In this document: piece after piece, positions 10,049 through 22,510 of the stretch
How positions within the stretch are numbered: position 1 is the first letter of the stretch
Layout of the letters: the number at the start of each line of letters is the position of its first letter
DNA from: Sipunculus nudus
Lineage: Eukaryota > Annelida > Sipuncula > Golfingiida > Sipunculidae
DNA length: 64,000 nucleotides
Assembly: GCA_026874595.1 (NCBI GenBank)
Contig: CM049311.1
Coordinates: 20,148,176-20,212,175, forward strand
Direction: 5' to 3'
Translations under genes and position numbers: made by a program
The notes under the pieces: generated by a model
What the model was told of the DNA's origin: nothing
Seen by the model: only the letters and a program-made list of their open reading frames with translations
Databases searched by the model: none

Positions 10049-11315
10049 TTTTAGCTCAGCTGACTTTCAGTCATGCTGAGCTATAGCGATCACTCTTTGT
10101 CCGTCGTCCGTCTGTCTGTCCGTCTGTCTGTCTGTCCGTCTGTCCGTTAACCAGGCAAAAATCGTAACCGCTGGACCTAGAATATTGTAACTTGACATTC
10201 TGAGAGGTCCATGAAAAGCCTCCATGGAAACCAGAAATTAGGTCTCTGTTACCCATATCCTTTGAGCTATGGGGCCCCAAAGTACCCCCCCCCCCCCCAG
10301 AATAGTCAAAAATTTCATAAAAAAAACTTCAATATCTGATTAACTACATCACTGATGGTCATGATTTTTGGCATACATATTGATCATGAGATGTTTCTTC
10401 AGTTTCTGCGGACTGGTGGCGCCACCTGTATTTTTCAAATTTTTACAGTTTTTATCTATATTTTTGAGACCTTTGAGGATGTAGTTATCTGTCAACAGGG
10501 TTCAAATTGTAACGACTGGACCTAGAATCTTCATTCTTAACACACGGGGAGACCCATGAAAAGTCTCCATGGAAACCTGAAATTAGGTCTCTGTTACCCA
10601 TATCCTTTAAGGTATGGCACTCCAGAGTACAGCTCAGAATAATGGAAAATTTGATACAAAAGCTGAAGTATCTGAATGACTAATGCAGAGATCACCATAA
10701 TTGTTTGCATGGATATTGATCATGGAGTGTTTCATCAGGTTCTGCAGCCTGGGTGCTCCACCTCTATTTTTTTCGATTTTTTACGAATTTTTTTCTCTAT
10801 TTTTGAGACCTTTAAAAATGTGAACATCTGTTAACAGGGCACAAATCGTAAAGATTTGACGTAGAATCTTCATTCTTGATATTCTGAGAGACCTATGAAA
10901 AGTCTGCATGGAAACCAGAAATTAGGTCTCTGTTACCCATATCCTTTGAGCTATGGGGCCCCAAAGTACCCCCCCCCCCCCCAGAATAGTCAAAAATTTC
11001 ATAAAAAAAACTTCAATATCTGATTAACTACATCACTGATGGTCATGATTTTTGGCATACATATTGATCATGAGATGTTTCTTCAGTTTCTGCGGACTGG
11101 TGGCGCCACCTGTATTTTTCAATTTTTTACAGTTTTTATCTATATTTTTGAGACCTTTGAGGATGTAGTTATCTGTCAACAGGGTTCAAATTGTAACGAC
11201 TGGACCTAGAATCTTCATTCTTAACACACGGGGAGACCCATGAAAAGTCTCCATGGAAACCTGAAATTAGGTCTCTGTTACCCATATCCTTTAAGGTATG
11301 GCACTCCAGAGTACA
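10049..11315 (+). repeat. 340-bp satellite-like array, left block
   Basis: The block opens with TTTTTAGCTCAGCTGACTTT and TCCG/TCTG-rich DNA, then about three tandem units (anchor GAGACCTTT at 10466, 10805 and 11150). Units alternate between type A ('gttatctgtcaacagggttc') and type B ('gaacatctgttaacagggc'). C-homopolymer runs recur at the same unit position (about 10277 and 10970). Confidence 0.85.
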
Positions 11316-13795
11316 TCTATATCTACACTATAAGTCATCTGAGCTATAGTCGTGGTCCATTGTCCGTCGTCCGTCCGTCTGTCCGTCCGTCCGTCCGTCC
11401 GTCCGTCCGTCTGTCCGTCCGTCCGTAGATGTGGCACGTTTTGAAACCGTAAGACCTAGAAATCCAAAATTCAGCATAATGTTAGATGTCCCCAAGATCT
11501 CCTACCAAGCCAAAAACTGGGTCTTTGCGACTTCATTCCTTTGAGAAATCAAGGAAAAACCTCAATTTTTTATTAAAAACCTATTTTCACACTTTAGGAC
11601 TGCCTAATATCAAAACCACTCATCTGTTTTTCCTCATATTTCCTATAAATAATCCTCTATATAATTCCTATGTACATGCCAGAAATTAGGTCTGTATTAT
11701 TTAATTTAAAAAAGTTATGGGCCCAAACATAATGCATTTTTTAAATAATCAGGAAAGAAATTTTATCACTTAACACAAAACTTGTTAAAGCTAAGCACTT
11801 TTTTTCCAGTAATATTACTTTTATTAATCAAAATTAAATTGTATACCCAAAATTAGATCAAAATCTTTTAAATTTTTAAAAATATTAGCAAAAATAAAAA
11901 ATTGGTACCTTAAATTTTGCCCAACTTTGACCATGGCACGTTTTTTTTGCTGTAACTGCTGTGGATTTAATTTTCACAGCATGTTTTTGTTAGCATTTCA
12001 ACTGTTAACACCAAAAATTTGAAACCAGTTGATCAAAAACTGTAGATTTTATTCAAGTTTTCAAGCACCATGTCACATATTGCTAGTGTTATGCAGTTTG
12101 CTAGAGCTCAGCCCCCGAGCTTCAGCTCTAAGTTCCTTAAATTTGGCATACAGTTTTCTCCAAAATCCCCTACCATGCCAAGAATTTGGTCACTAGGACT
12201 TAATTCCTTCGAGATATCAATGAAAAACTTAATTTTTCCATTAAAAACCCAATGTTACACTTTAAGACTGCCTAATATCAAAACCACTGATCTGACTTTG
12301 ATCATATATATTATACATATTTTTCTATATATTCAATATGCACATGCCAGAAATGATGTCAGTATTGTGTATTTTTTTTAAGTTATGGGCCCAAACATAA
12401 TGCACTTTGTAAAAAATCAAGAAATATATTTACTCCCTTAACAAGGGCATTGCTGAAGCTAGAGATCTTTTTTGTCAGGGATGTAACATTATTTAATCAA
12501 GATTCAATTGAATACCCAAATTAGTTCTGAATTTTTCAAATTTTATAATTTATTAGTATAAATATAAAATTAGTACCTTAAATTTTGCCAAACTGTGACC
12601 ATGGCACGTTTGTTTCCCGTGAGCACTGTTGATATAATTTTCATATCATGCACACATAAGGATTTCAGCTTTTTAGTTTAGAAAGCTGAAAGAAATTTGC
12701 CAAATATTGTAGCTTTTATTAATGTTTTTTTATGAGACCCTGTCAGACTTTGGCTCTCTCCAGCCCCTCTTGAGTCACCTGTTTGTTGACCTTGTTGACC
12801 TTTCATCAAATTATGCACGCTTGAGGGGAGAATCCAGGCAGCTTATGGCCAGCCACAGTTGATCCAGGTGTCCTTGCAACCCAACTCATCTAGTAGTTTT
12901 AACCAACAACATAACAATAAACAATAAATTAATAAATTTTTATTGGTTTTTAATAACAAATTAAAGACAAATAAAAAAGGAATTTGTTAGTTTATAATAA
13001 CAGGAAATTAACTTGCAGTTACTGATGATATAAGAATCTTGTATCGATGGGTAGAATGTCACGTATTCCAAATAACACCATGCAGTCACCTATGGCATTT
13101 TTCAGTTCATTTTTAATGATAAAGAAGTAAATCATATTATTCATTACTAATCATTAAGGATTATATGAAGGAAATTAATGATAGACAAAGATGCAGTTGA
13201 TAATATTAATCTAGATTCCTACTGTGTCTAGTGTGTACATTGATGTGAAATTAGTCCAAAATGAATTTTTTACAGTTATTTTTTAATATAAATAAAAGCC
13301 ATAAAACCAGGTACTTATGATCATTATTTAAATGTGTGAATTTTGTATATTCTGGATTCTCAACATCATTGTTTGGTGAAAACTGAATAAATACCAGACA
13401 TGGTGCGAATACTTTGTAATTGTATTTAAATATGAATATGATTATGTACTCCATTATAAAATTTCTTGCATAAAGAATGGGAATTTAGGTAAAACTGAAA
13501 GTATATGAATACTCGTGCAAATACTTTCAAAATGTATTCATGAATGCATTCATGAATATATTCTTTAATATTATTTTAATAATCATATCAATTATATTTC
13601 ATTTTAAAAAATCATATGATTCTCTTATTATTTTTAATAAAAATTATGTTTGGGACAATATTTGTAATTTTTTTAATAAATAGTTAAACTCTTATATTAT
13701 ATGTTCTGCTTATAAGTTATATGGCCAAGTCAAAATCTGTGTGACAGTAGTACTCCATTTGTTAATAAAATCAATGAAATCAATCCTCTTCCCTG
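11316..13795. repeat. Interruption of the 340-bp array
   Basis: The A-type unit stops after 'cactccagagtaca' and the array resumes mid-unit near 13796. The inserted ~2.5 kb starts with a TCCG tract (about 11366-11424). It includes two diverged ~600-bp sub-repeats: 'accatggcacg' at about 11930 and 12598, and 'actgcctaatatcaaaacca' at about 11600 and 12268. From about 12790 on it is AT-rich unknown sequence. No gene seen. Confidence 0.55.
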
Positions 13796-16560
13796 TTTTT
13801 CTATATTTTTGAGACCTTTGAGGATGTAGTTATCTGTCAACAGGGTTCAAATTGTAACGACTGGACCTAGAATCTTCATTCTTAACACACGGGGAGACCC
13901 ATGAAAAGTCTCCATGAAAACCTGAAATTAGGTCTCTGTTACCCATATCCTTTAAGGTATGGCACTCCAGAGTACAGCTCAGAATAATGGAAAATTTGAT
14001 ACAAAAGCTGAAGTATCTGAATGACTAATGCAGAGATCACCATAATTGATTGCATGGATATTGATCATGGAGTGTTTCATCAGGTTCTGCAGCCTGGGTG
14101 CTCCACCTCTATTTTTTTTCGATTTTTTACGAATTTTTTTCTCTATTTTTGAGACCTTTAAAAATGTGAACATCTGTTAACAGGGCACAAATCGTAAAGA
14201 TTTGACGTAGAATCTTCATTCTTGATATTCTGAGAGACCTATGAAAAGTCTGCATGGAAACCAGAAATTAGGTCTCTGTTACCCATATCCTTTGAGCTAT
14301 GGGGCCCCAAAGTACCCCCCCCCCCCCCCCAGAATAGTCAAAAATTTCATAAAAAAAACTTCAATATCTGATTAACTACATCACTGATGGTCATGATTTT
14401 TGGCATACATATTGATCATGAGATGTTTCTTCAGTTTCTGCGGACTGGTGGCGCCACCTGTATTTTTCAAATTTTTACAGTTTTTTTCTATATTTTTGAG
14501 ACCTTTGAGGATGTAGTTATCTGTCAACAGGGTTCAAATTGTAACGACTGGACCTAGAATCTTCATTCTTAACACACGGGGAGACCCATGAAAAGTCTCC
14601 ATGAAAACCTGAAATTAGGTCTCTGTTACCCATATCCTTTAAGGTATGGCACTCCAGAGTACAGCTCAGAATAATGGAAAATTTGATACAAAAGCTGAAG
14701 TATCTGAATGACTAATGCAGAGATCACCATAATTGTTTGCATGGATATTGATCATGGAGTGTTTCATCAGGTTCTGCAGCCTGGGTGCTCCACCTCTATT
14801 TTTTTCGATTTTTTACGAATTTTTTTCTCTATTTTTGAGACCTTTAAAAATGTGAACATCTGTTAACAGGGCACAAATCGTAAAGATTTGACGTAGAATC
14901 TTCATTCTTGATATTCTGAGAGACCTATGAAAAGTCTGCATGGAAACCAGAAATTAGGTCTCTGTTACCCATATCCTTCGAGCTATGGGGCCCCAAAGTA
15001 CCCCCCAGAATAGTCAAAAATTTCATAAAAAAAAACTTCAATATCTGATTAACTACATCACTGATAGTCATGATTTTTAGCATACATATTGATCATGAGA
15101 TGTTTCATCAGTTTCTGCAGACTGGTGGCGCCTCCTGTATTTTTCAAATGTGTACAAATTTTTTACTCTATTTTTGAGACCTTTAAGGATGTAGTTATCT
15201 GTCAACAGGGTTCAAATATTAATGACTGGACCTAGAATCTTTTTTCTTGACACACAGGGAGACCCATGAAAAGTCTCCATGGAAACCTGATTTTGGTCTC
15301 TGTTACCCATATCCTTTGAGCTATGGCTCTCCAAAGTACAGCTCAGAATAATGGAAAATTTGATACAAAAACCGAAATATCTGAAGTACTAATGCAGAGA
15401 TCACCATAATTGTTTGCATGGATATTGATCATGGAGTGTTTCATCAGTTTCTGCAGCCTGGTGGCGCCTCCTGTATTTTTCAAAAGTGTACAAATTTTTT
15501 ACTTTATTTTTGAGACCTTTAAAGATATGAACATCTGTTAACAGGGCACAAATCATAACAACTGGACCTAGAATCTTCATTCTTTACACACAGGGAAGAC
15601 CCATGAAAAATCTCCATGAAAACGTGAAATTAGGTCTCTGTTACCCATATCCTTTGAGCTATGGCACTCCAAAGTACAGCTCAGAATAAACGAAAATTTG
15701 ATACAACAGCTGAAGTATCTGAACAACTAACGCAGAGATCACCAAAATTGTTTGCATGGATATTGATCATGGAGTGTTTCATCAGTTTCTGCAGCCTGGT
15801 GGCACCACATGTATTTGTTCGGGCTTTTTTTCGATTTTTTTTTCTCTATTTTTGAGACCTTTAAATATATGAACATCTGTTTACAGGGCACAAATCATAC
15901 CAACTGGACCTAGAATCTTCTGGACCCATGAAAAATCTCCATGGAAACCTGAAATTAGGTCTCTGTTACCCATATCCATTAAGCTGTTTGGCTCCAAAAT
16001 ACCCCCCCCCCCCCCAGAATAATGAAAAACTTGATACAAAAACTCCAGTATCTCAATAACTACAACACTGATGCTCATGATTTTTGGCATACATATTGAG
16101 CATGACGTGTTCCATCAGTTTCGGTAGACTGGGTGCGCCACCTCTATTTTTTTTCAATGTTTACAATTTTTTTTTTCTATTTTTGAGACCTTTAAAGATT
16201 TGGTTATCTGTCAACAGGGTACAAATTGTAACAACTGGACCTAGAAACTTCATTCTTGTCATGCAAGGAGGCCCATGAAAAGTGTCTGTTGAAACCTGAA
16301 ATTAGGTCTCTGTTACTCATATCCTCCAAGCTATAGGACTCCAAAGTATCCCTCAGAATAATGGAAAATTTGATACAAAAGCTGAAGTTTCTGAACAACT
16401 ATTCCAGAGACCAGCATGCTTCTTTGCACGGATATTGACCATTTAGTGTTTTTATTAGTTTCTGCAGACTGGTGGAGCCACCTGTATTATTTTTTAAGTT
16501 TACGCATTTTTTCTCTAATTTTTAGATATATTAATAATAACACAATCTCAGCCTGTTGGT
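13796..16560 (+). repeat. 340-bp satellite-like array, right block
   Basis: Tandem units have the anchor GAGACCTTT at 13811, 14151, 14498, 14837, 15176, 15512, 15854 and 16185 (spacing 330-347). The first four alternate A-B-A-B and are nearly identical to the left block, so the repeating unit there is a ~685-bp dimer. The last units are more diverged and the array fades out near 16520. Many units carry the palindrome GGTGGCGCCACC or a variant. Confidence 0.85.
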
Positions 16561-17639
16561 TAATCTGTTTGATGCTTCAGTTGAATGGGTATATACTACC
16601 ATTCAGATGATAAAATTTCCTTTTGCAAATCTCTTCCCAGTCAGCTGAGCGTCATGACCCATGAGTGACTTGTTTAGGTTTTCTTTCAGTCTTCATGGGT
16701 TTGACCATAGATTTTATACATACGATTAAGTATTTTCCTTGATAAATGAAACAAAGTATTCAACTATTCCAATTTAAGATAAAGTTTCGTACAATATAAT
16801 GCCGAGTCGTGTTTAAAGGTTCGTCAGATTTTCCCACCTAGAATTTAACGTTGTACGGAAAGAATATTAATAAATCATTTTAATGACCTTTAACTTCACT
16901 TCTTTCTGTTTCTGACATGTGTGGGAACATTTGGGTACCAGCAAGTCATCGAGCAGACATTCAGATTTTCTTGGAAGGACCTTACCACTAATGGTTTATC
17001 AAGCCTACTTGAACCTGTTTTACTAAACGACCTGCGCCGTGCCTATATAGAAACGGTAGCGGCATTTCAGAATTTCACTTATCCAAACCCAGTTAGATAT
17101 GTAAATTTTAAACATTGACCTTTTTTAACCATAATTAATCAATTTCACAATAACAGTTTAAGTCACATTATGTCTAGTATCGAAACATATTGATATTTTA
17201 AAACGGTATTGCTCTATACGCATGCAATATCCGAATCGTCATATCGCGATAAACCGATATATATTTAAAATAGCGCATCCCTAGTATAAAATCGCTATTT
17301 GAAATTACGCTTGCTCATGTAGAGAAAAACAATGTGAAGTGTCAACTTCTTGTTCGCACTGGACATTTTGCTGGAAGAAAAAGGGAAAAAAGTGCTGCTA
17401 AATAACTAAGGACCCATGGGTCTCGACGCTCAGCTGAATTTGATTGTAAATATATTTATGAGCTTTTTTCAAAATGTTCCCCTGACCTTACCAATGACCT
17501 TGTGACCTAATATCTTATTTTAAACACAATTGATCCAACCTAACTTGAGAGTTACAGACAAAATAAACACACAAGGTTTTTGGACACCGGATGAAGTCAT
17601 ATTAAGAATGTAAGAGTATCACTGTTTTTTGGTAGCGTC
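16561..17639. other. Spacer with one short ORF
   Basis: Mostly AT-rich. The only open frame of note is a 65-codon one at 16921-17118 (plus), described separately. Confidence 0.35.
16921..17118 (+). CDS. Short ORF of unknown nature
   Basis: A 65-codon frame reads FRFSWKDLTTNGLSSLLEPV and continues with a charged helix-like stretch, ending NFKH-stop. Composition is protein-like, but there is no clear splice context, the first codon is GTG, and I recognise no family. It could be a stranded exon or chance. Confidence 0.2.
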   Translation: MGTFGYQQVIEQTFRFSWKDLTTNGLSSLLEPVLLNDLRRAYIETVAAFQNFTYPNPVRYVNFKH

Positions 17640-18001
17640 AAGATAAAGGCAAACCGGGCGAGTAAAACATAGAAACAAGGCCTACAGCCCAAATGCAAAC
17701 CTGTGCAATGGGATATACACCAGGTATAATCCTTAAGTGCTTGACCATTACTTTTCAAGTACATGTGAACCATGTATATGAACGATGCAAGTACTTAACT
17801 ATTTGAACAAGAACGAATAAAACAAACATCACTTCTTAAACACTGGCATGGGTGCACACAACACAAAAATGATTGATTTTATCATTTTAACTGCCCAAAT
17901 TCATATTGCATGATACATACTATAACCTTTCCTTGTCATATCATTGTTTACGGTATGATGGACGGACGATGCCAGATCATCGCATAAGCTCACAGGTTAG
18001 C
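17640..18001 (-). repeat. Short inverted copy of the 26.4-28.9 kb repeat family
   Basis: Reverse-complemented, it begins ACCTGTGAGCTTATGCGATG, like 26401, and ends like 28660-28855 (shared phrases include 'gtacttgcatcgttcatata' / 'gtacttgcattgttcatata', 'attatacctggtgtat' and 'aggccttgttt'). The internal tandem part present at 26.5-28.6 kb is absent here, so this is a short form. Confidence 0.7.
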
Positions 18002-18627
18002 TAAAATTATGTGGTGCCACCAGTCCTCAGGAACTGAAGAAACTAATTATGATCAATAAATGCATCAATAGATAACATCACATCTAAATACTGACATTGC
18101 TATGATTCGATGGGAGAAAAAAATAGAGGTGGCACCACCAGTCTCCTGCAACTGAAGGAACTAGTCATGTTCATAAAACATACCTGGTTTCAGGACACCA
18201 GGTGAAACTGGTATGACTGCTGTCATTTGACGGTCTTAAAAGTAGCAACAAACCGTTAAAAAAACACAGAAAAAATGCAGGTGGCGCCACCATTTATCCG
18301 GAAGTAACAAAATTAGTCATGGTTAATATTCAGGGCAATATTTATGGCAATCCATGCATAAATTATCAAGATACTGGAGGTTTTGATCAATTTTTAAATC
18401 ATTCTGGGGAGAACTTACAAGCCCCATAGCTGCGAGAATATAGGTCGCACTGACCTTATTTCAGGATTCAAAGGAGTTTTTTTATTGACCTACCTGTATA
18501 TTTACTAAGAAGTTTCTAGGTGCAGTGGTTACAATTTGTGCCCGGCTAACGGACGCCCTGACGGACGACAGACAAAACGCTATAATTCTATACCTCAATT
18601 GACCTTCAGTCAGCTGAGCTAAAAAAT
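18002..18627 (-). repeat. Inverted relative of the 340-bp array element
   Basis: The right end reverse-complements to TTTTTTAGCTCAGCTGACTG, as at 10049. The interior holds about two array-like units in minus orientation, including 'aggtggcgccacc' at about 18280 and 'ggtggcaccacc' at about 18130. It shows what an unamplified member of the family looks like. Confidence 0.65.
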
Positions 18628-19100
18628 CATTAACACCATTGTCAGAGAATCTTAAAAAAAGGGGTGACTAACAGATGGATGTATAAAAGGGTGCTTCACT
18701 TACGTGTATCCTAAGTTCCAATGATTCTGCGACAGCTGTCGATGAAAATTTTGTGCTTTGCGGCTGTTAGTGATCTCAGGCTGGTATTGCTGGGTCACAT
18801 ATCACTGTTCGCTGTAATTTGTGAAACCCGTAATGTGAAGGTAGTACACTTTATATGAGGGAATAATTTATGGATTATGGGCGTGCAGTAATCACACAAG
18901 ACAGCGTATCCATTATGCTGCATTTCCAGAAAAGGAAATGTGTTCTTATAGAATATGCAATATGGATCGAACTAAGTTCTTTTATAGGCATTCCACTACT
19001 AGTATGACAGAGGTTTTAATGTCAAAGACAATCCCTTTATCTTTTTTTTTATGAAAATACTTCAGAAAATACCTTTTGAATTTTATACAGGGTGCCATGT
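18628..19100. other. Spacer, nothing recognised
   Basis: No gene or repeat structure seen. Confidence 0.35.
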
Positions 19101-19120
19101 AGCCATGACAACCTGACTCA

Positions 19121-19128
19121 GTAGGCAC
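19121..19128 (+). repeat. 8-bp target-site duplication, left
   Basis: GTAGGCAC directly precedes the element end TAGGGCCCTGC. The same 8 bases follow the right end at 20794-20801. Confidence 0.85.
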
Positions 19129-20793
19129 TAGGGCCCTGCGGGGGCTAAAAAATTGAACCCGCACCCACCCCGCATCATGCCCTGTCAGCCCGCAGCCCGC
19201 CTCGCAATCAAAGTTAACAATTTCAGCCCGCCCCGTAAAATTTTCTAGCAGCCTGCACCTGTCCCGCCCCGCCCCGCCCCTTATATTTCAAGCTCCCGGC
19301 CCGGAGTCCAGCCCGCAAAATATAAAAAAAGTGTTAGGATCCAAAGGTTTACATAGCAAGTTTATTTTCAGCACTTGTATCAACCATGCATATTATTAAT
19401 ATATATGAAATGTTTGATAATTGGAATGAAAAATTAATTTTCATATGTTTAGCAATCATTCAAACCATAATTCATAAATTATTTTAAAAGACATGCATGT
19501 TTGATGGCTTAAATGTATTTAATATATACATGATAATTTATCACACCTTAAACGTTTTCATACTTTACAGGTGAAATAAACAAACCTTTAACTTTATTGT
19601 GTCTTTTTCTTCCTGAATTTATAAAAAAAAGGGTTAGAAAAATTATAGATTGCTGGTGAAAATTTTTTCATTCATAATCTGCTAATTAAAATGTAAACTT
19701 TATATATTTTACATGGATTGTACAACTAGTTATAATAACTAATACGAGGCACTCTCCATGGCACGGATGTTGGCGCTCGGTAGTCGGTAAGGGTGGAGGA
19801 AACCGGAGGACCCGGAGAAAACCACCGACCTTGGACGGGCCACTACAACCCATTCTCATAGCCACACCGGGAATCAAACCCGGGTCGCCAGCGGAGAAGG
19901 CCGAGCGTTTTACCACTCAGCAATTATGTAATCTGCTAATTAGCTGAAACTGAGACTAATCAAGGTCAAGGGAGTAAATGATAATCTGACTGATGTGGCT
20001 TTAGGTCAGGATGATCATTGAGATCGACATGACCAAAGCGGTGCTTCTTATAATAGTCATCATAACACATTATGCAGTGCCCAAACAAGGGACTAGCCAG
20101 TGGTCAATGTCAGTTACAATCCGACAGCACATGGAGTTACAATTAGATCAGGAGTCACCTTAGGCTCTGTGCAGTTCTAGGTCAATTGAGTCACCTACAG
20201 AGCCAGCTGTACCCACATATACTGTCTATTACAAGATCAAAGGTAATCAAGCCATATTATGTAAAGTGTGAGATCTGACTTAAGTACAGGGTTACAGTCC
20301 ATTTACCACATTAGGTCAGGTATTTTTGTAAAGTTATGACTTATGACCAGCTCCCACTGCAAGGAAAATTCTTTAAAATCTAGATTTCAGATTAATGATG
20401 CATCATCTATTTTGGATAACAAATTGAATTTATACCTAGAAAGGAAACATTTGCATAGTGTTGTTACAATTGTCAGTCAGTGTAAGGGGTTAACAGGAAT
20501 AAATTAAAATTTATTGATATTGATCTTTTACTATAACTATTTTTACACCACCTGAACACATTTTATACAAAAATATCAGTATCCTCAAAAGAAGTTGTTT
20601 GTTAGTATAATTTTTATATTCATGTACTACTGAACTGCCGGATCATCAATCCGCAGCCCGCCCCCCCCCCCCACCCCCCCCCCCCCCACCCCCCAGACAG
20701 ACTTTCGTCCCGCCCCGCACTTTCTTTGATGTAGCTCGCACAAAATCCTAATCGGGGGCCTGCGGTTCAAAACCCGCCCCTTGCAGGGCCCTA
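19129..20793. mobile_element. Non-autonomous hAT-type element (1,665 bp)
   Basis: The ends are exact inverted repeats TAGGGCCCTGC / GCAGGGCCCTA with a GC-rich subterminal zone (multiple CCCGCCC blocks) on both sides. It is flanked by perfect 8-bp duplications, as expected for hAT transposition. The interior is AT-rich, has no transposase frame and contains a SINE (19735-19926) and long C runs near 20660. Confidence 0.85.
19735..19926 (-). mobile_element. tRNA-derived SINE with Meta-type core
   Basis: On the minus strand it starts with a tRNA-like head: an A-box-like TGCTGAGTGGTAAAACGC and a B box GGGTTTGATTCCC (19869-19881). A core, GGTTTTCTCCGGGTCCTCC, with a following CGGTTTCCTCCACC, lies at 19792-19823. 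That core is characteristic of the Meta-SINE superfamily known from molluscs and other animals. It lies inside the hAT-type element. Confidence 0.75.
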
Positions 20794-20801
20794 GTAGGCA
20801 C
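20794..20801 (+). repeat. 8-bp target-site duplication, right
   Basis: GTAGGCAC, identical to 19121-19128. Confidence 0.85.
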
Positions 20802-21370
20802 TGATAATTGGGCTGGTAAGCCTATCTGAGTACTGATACAAGCAATAACCAGGATTGCATCGCAGTGGTCTTTCATCATTTCGCATTCATATTGTGGTAA
20901 ACAGACCATAATCTTAACTTTACGCTGCGAATGATGATTTGACACAAAGAATACATATGAACTCCCACCTTAAAATGAAACTCCCTCTCTATGGTAACTA
21001 GTCATTTCCTGTTTCCCGTACAAGTTGGCTGCGTCCATGCAGTCACCCGTGCGAGCCATGCTTGTATTCATGCGGTCAGAAATTCAACAAACATGCGGAC
21101 GGGTTTGCAATATGCTGAGTGGACTTTTCTGGCTCATGTTTTCTTGTTAGAAAGTCTATTTAAAGAGCTAACGATTAGTCTGGTTTACGTCAATTGACAG
21201 AGTACCTGTGGGCTATGAGACGTCACAAATGACAAAAATATTTGCATCCTCATAGAGCCTTATAGTACGTTCCTCGCTGAAGGATGTTACGGCACTCTAA
21301 CAGCCAGTGAGCTGGCCGTAGACTCTCTAATGTTAGAGGGCCTGAATGGCGCTAAGTACCGTGGCACGGA

Positions 21371-21689
21371 TGTATATACATTACCAGCTTTCCTTGCTGG
21401 GTCCTGTCACGAATAATTGTTACATAATATTGGTACTGAATATAAAACAATAGGGCATATCTGATGACGCTGCATGGTATATTTATTGTATCACGCTAAT
21501 GCTTTATAAATCTTTTCACGCGCGGTTCCACTCCTCGACCAGGTCCTGCACACGTATCAAGTATCCATTTTTTTAAGCACTTATGGGCTTCATTCAAAAG
21601 TTCTATTGATTTGCTAAAAGATTTGTAAATACACATCCAGAGTACCATAAACCTTCTTGTTGAATCAGATCTCATAGTGTTGTCAATAT
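21371..21689. other. Spacer, nothing recognised
   Basis: No gene or repeat identified. Confidence 0.3.
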
Positions 21690-22510
21690 ATAAGCCGGGC
21701 GGAGGTTTTGATGTTTTCTGTTTATTTTGTTAATAAAGGCAGGCCTGCCAAAGGCCTTCTAAGATGGCCCTCAGTGCATAAACATCGACGCGAATACTTT
21801 TCCTGTTTTTTATGTCTCTCTGCGCACCCCCCCCCCCCCCCCTTCAGGGGAGACATTTTTTTCAGTTCCATAGTCTGTCGTCCGCGTCGTTGTCATCTGT
21901 AGGTTATAATACCTTGTGAACGCGATAACTTTTGAATGGCTACATATTTTTTCTCGAAATTTGTGTTTCAAATAGTTTCTACCAAAATTTCGGGAGAGTT
22001 CGAAAACCGCTGACCTTGACATTTATCTTCAACTTCAACCCCATAACTTTTGATGCATTTAAAATTAGTCCTCAAATTTGATACACGACTTGTTTCAATT
22101 AATGTTTTGGATAAGTTCGAAACCAAGCGACCTAGACCAGGATCTTCAAGATAAAATGAGCCGTATTATTGTTATTGTCTTGTGAACACAATAACTTATA
22201 TAACATTGCGTATTTGTCCTCAGATTCACACACGTTGTTTTCACTGAGTTCTGGTGACCTTGATCTTCAAGGTCAAATCTTCGCAATTCTAGGATTATTT
22301 TTACTGGTTTTATTTTGGAAGTATTGAAGATTTTTTCTACAAATTTGACACAACAGCTGTTTCTGCCGAAATCCCGGAGGAGATAAAAAACCGGAGAACT
22401 TGACCTTGGTCCATTATTTAAGATAGTGCATATCTTTAAACCAAATGTTTTGAGTTGGCCCATAGGGGGAGACACATATCTAGTTTCGTGCTGTACAAAC
22501 AAAGTCATTC
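21690..22510. repeat. Degenerate dispersed repeat
   Basis: It has a C18 run (about 21825-21842) next to 'ttcaggggagaca'. Loosely repeated internal phrases include 'ccttgtgaacgcgataactt' (21911) and 'cttgtgaacacaataactta' (22179). It ends near 'cccatagggggagacacata'. The style is like the other array-type repeats here, but boundaries are uncertain. Confidence 0.4.

Larger units (their letters stand above)
19103..21370 (+). repeat. Dispersed repeat R2, copy A (split by a hAT-type element)
   Basis: The parts at 19103-19128 and 20802-21370 together match the uninterrupted copy at about 60843-61435. Shared phrases include 'gatacaagcaata', 'gcatcgcagtggtctt', 'catgcggtcagaaattcaac' and 'gctaacgattagtctg'. 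It has no supported coding frame. Confidence 0.8.

Noticed and set aside
11366-11424. Possible CRISPR-like regular array in TCCG repeats
   Set aside because: Simple tetranucleotide repeat in a eukaryotic dispersed element; no spacers.
11240-11428. ORF translating to VRPSVRPSVRPS
   Set aside because: Translation of the TCCG tandem tract; no gene.
19869-19881. A genuine tRNA gene at the B box
   Set aside because: The 5' part does not fold into a cloverleaf acceptor and D arm, and it is followed by a SINE core.
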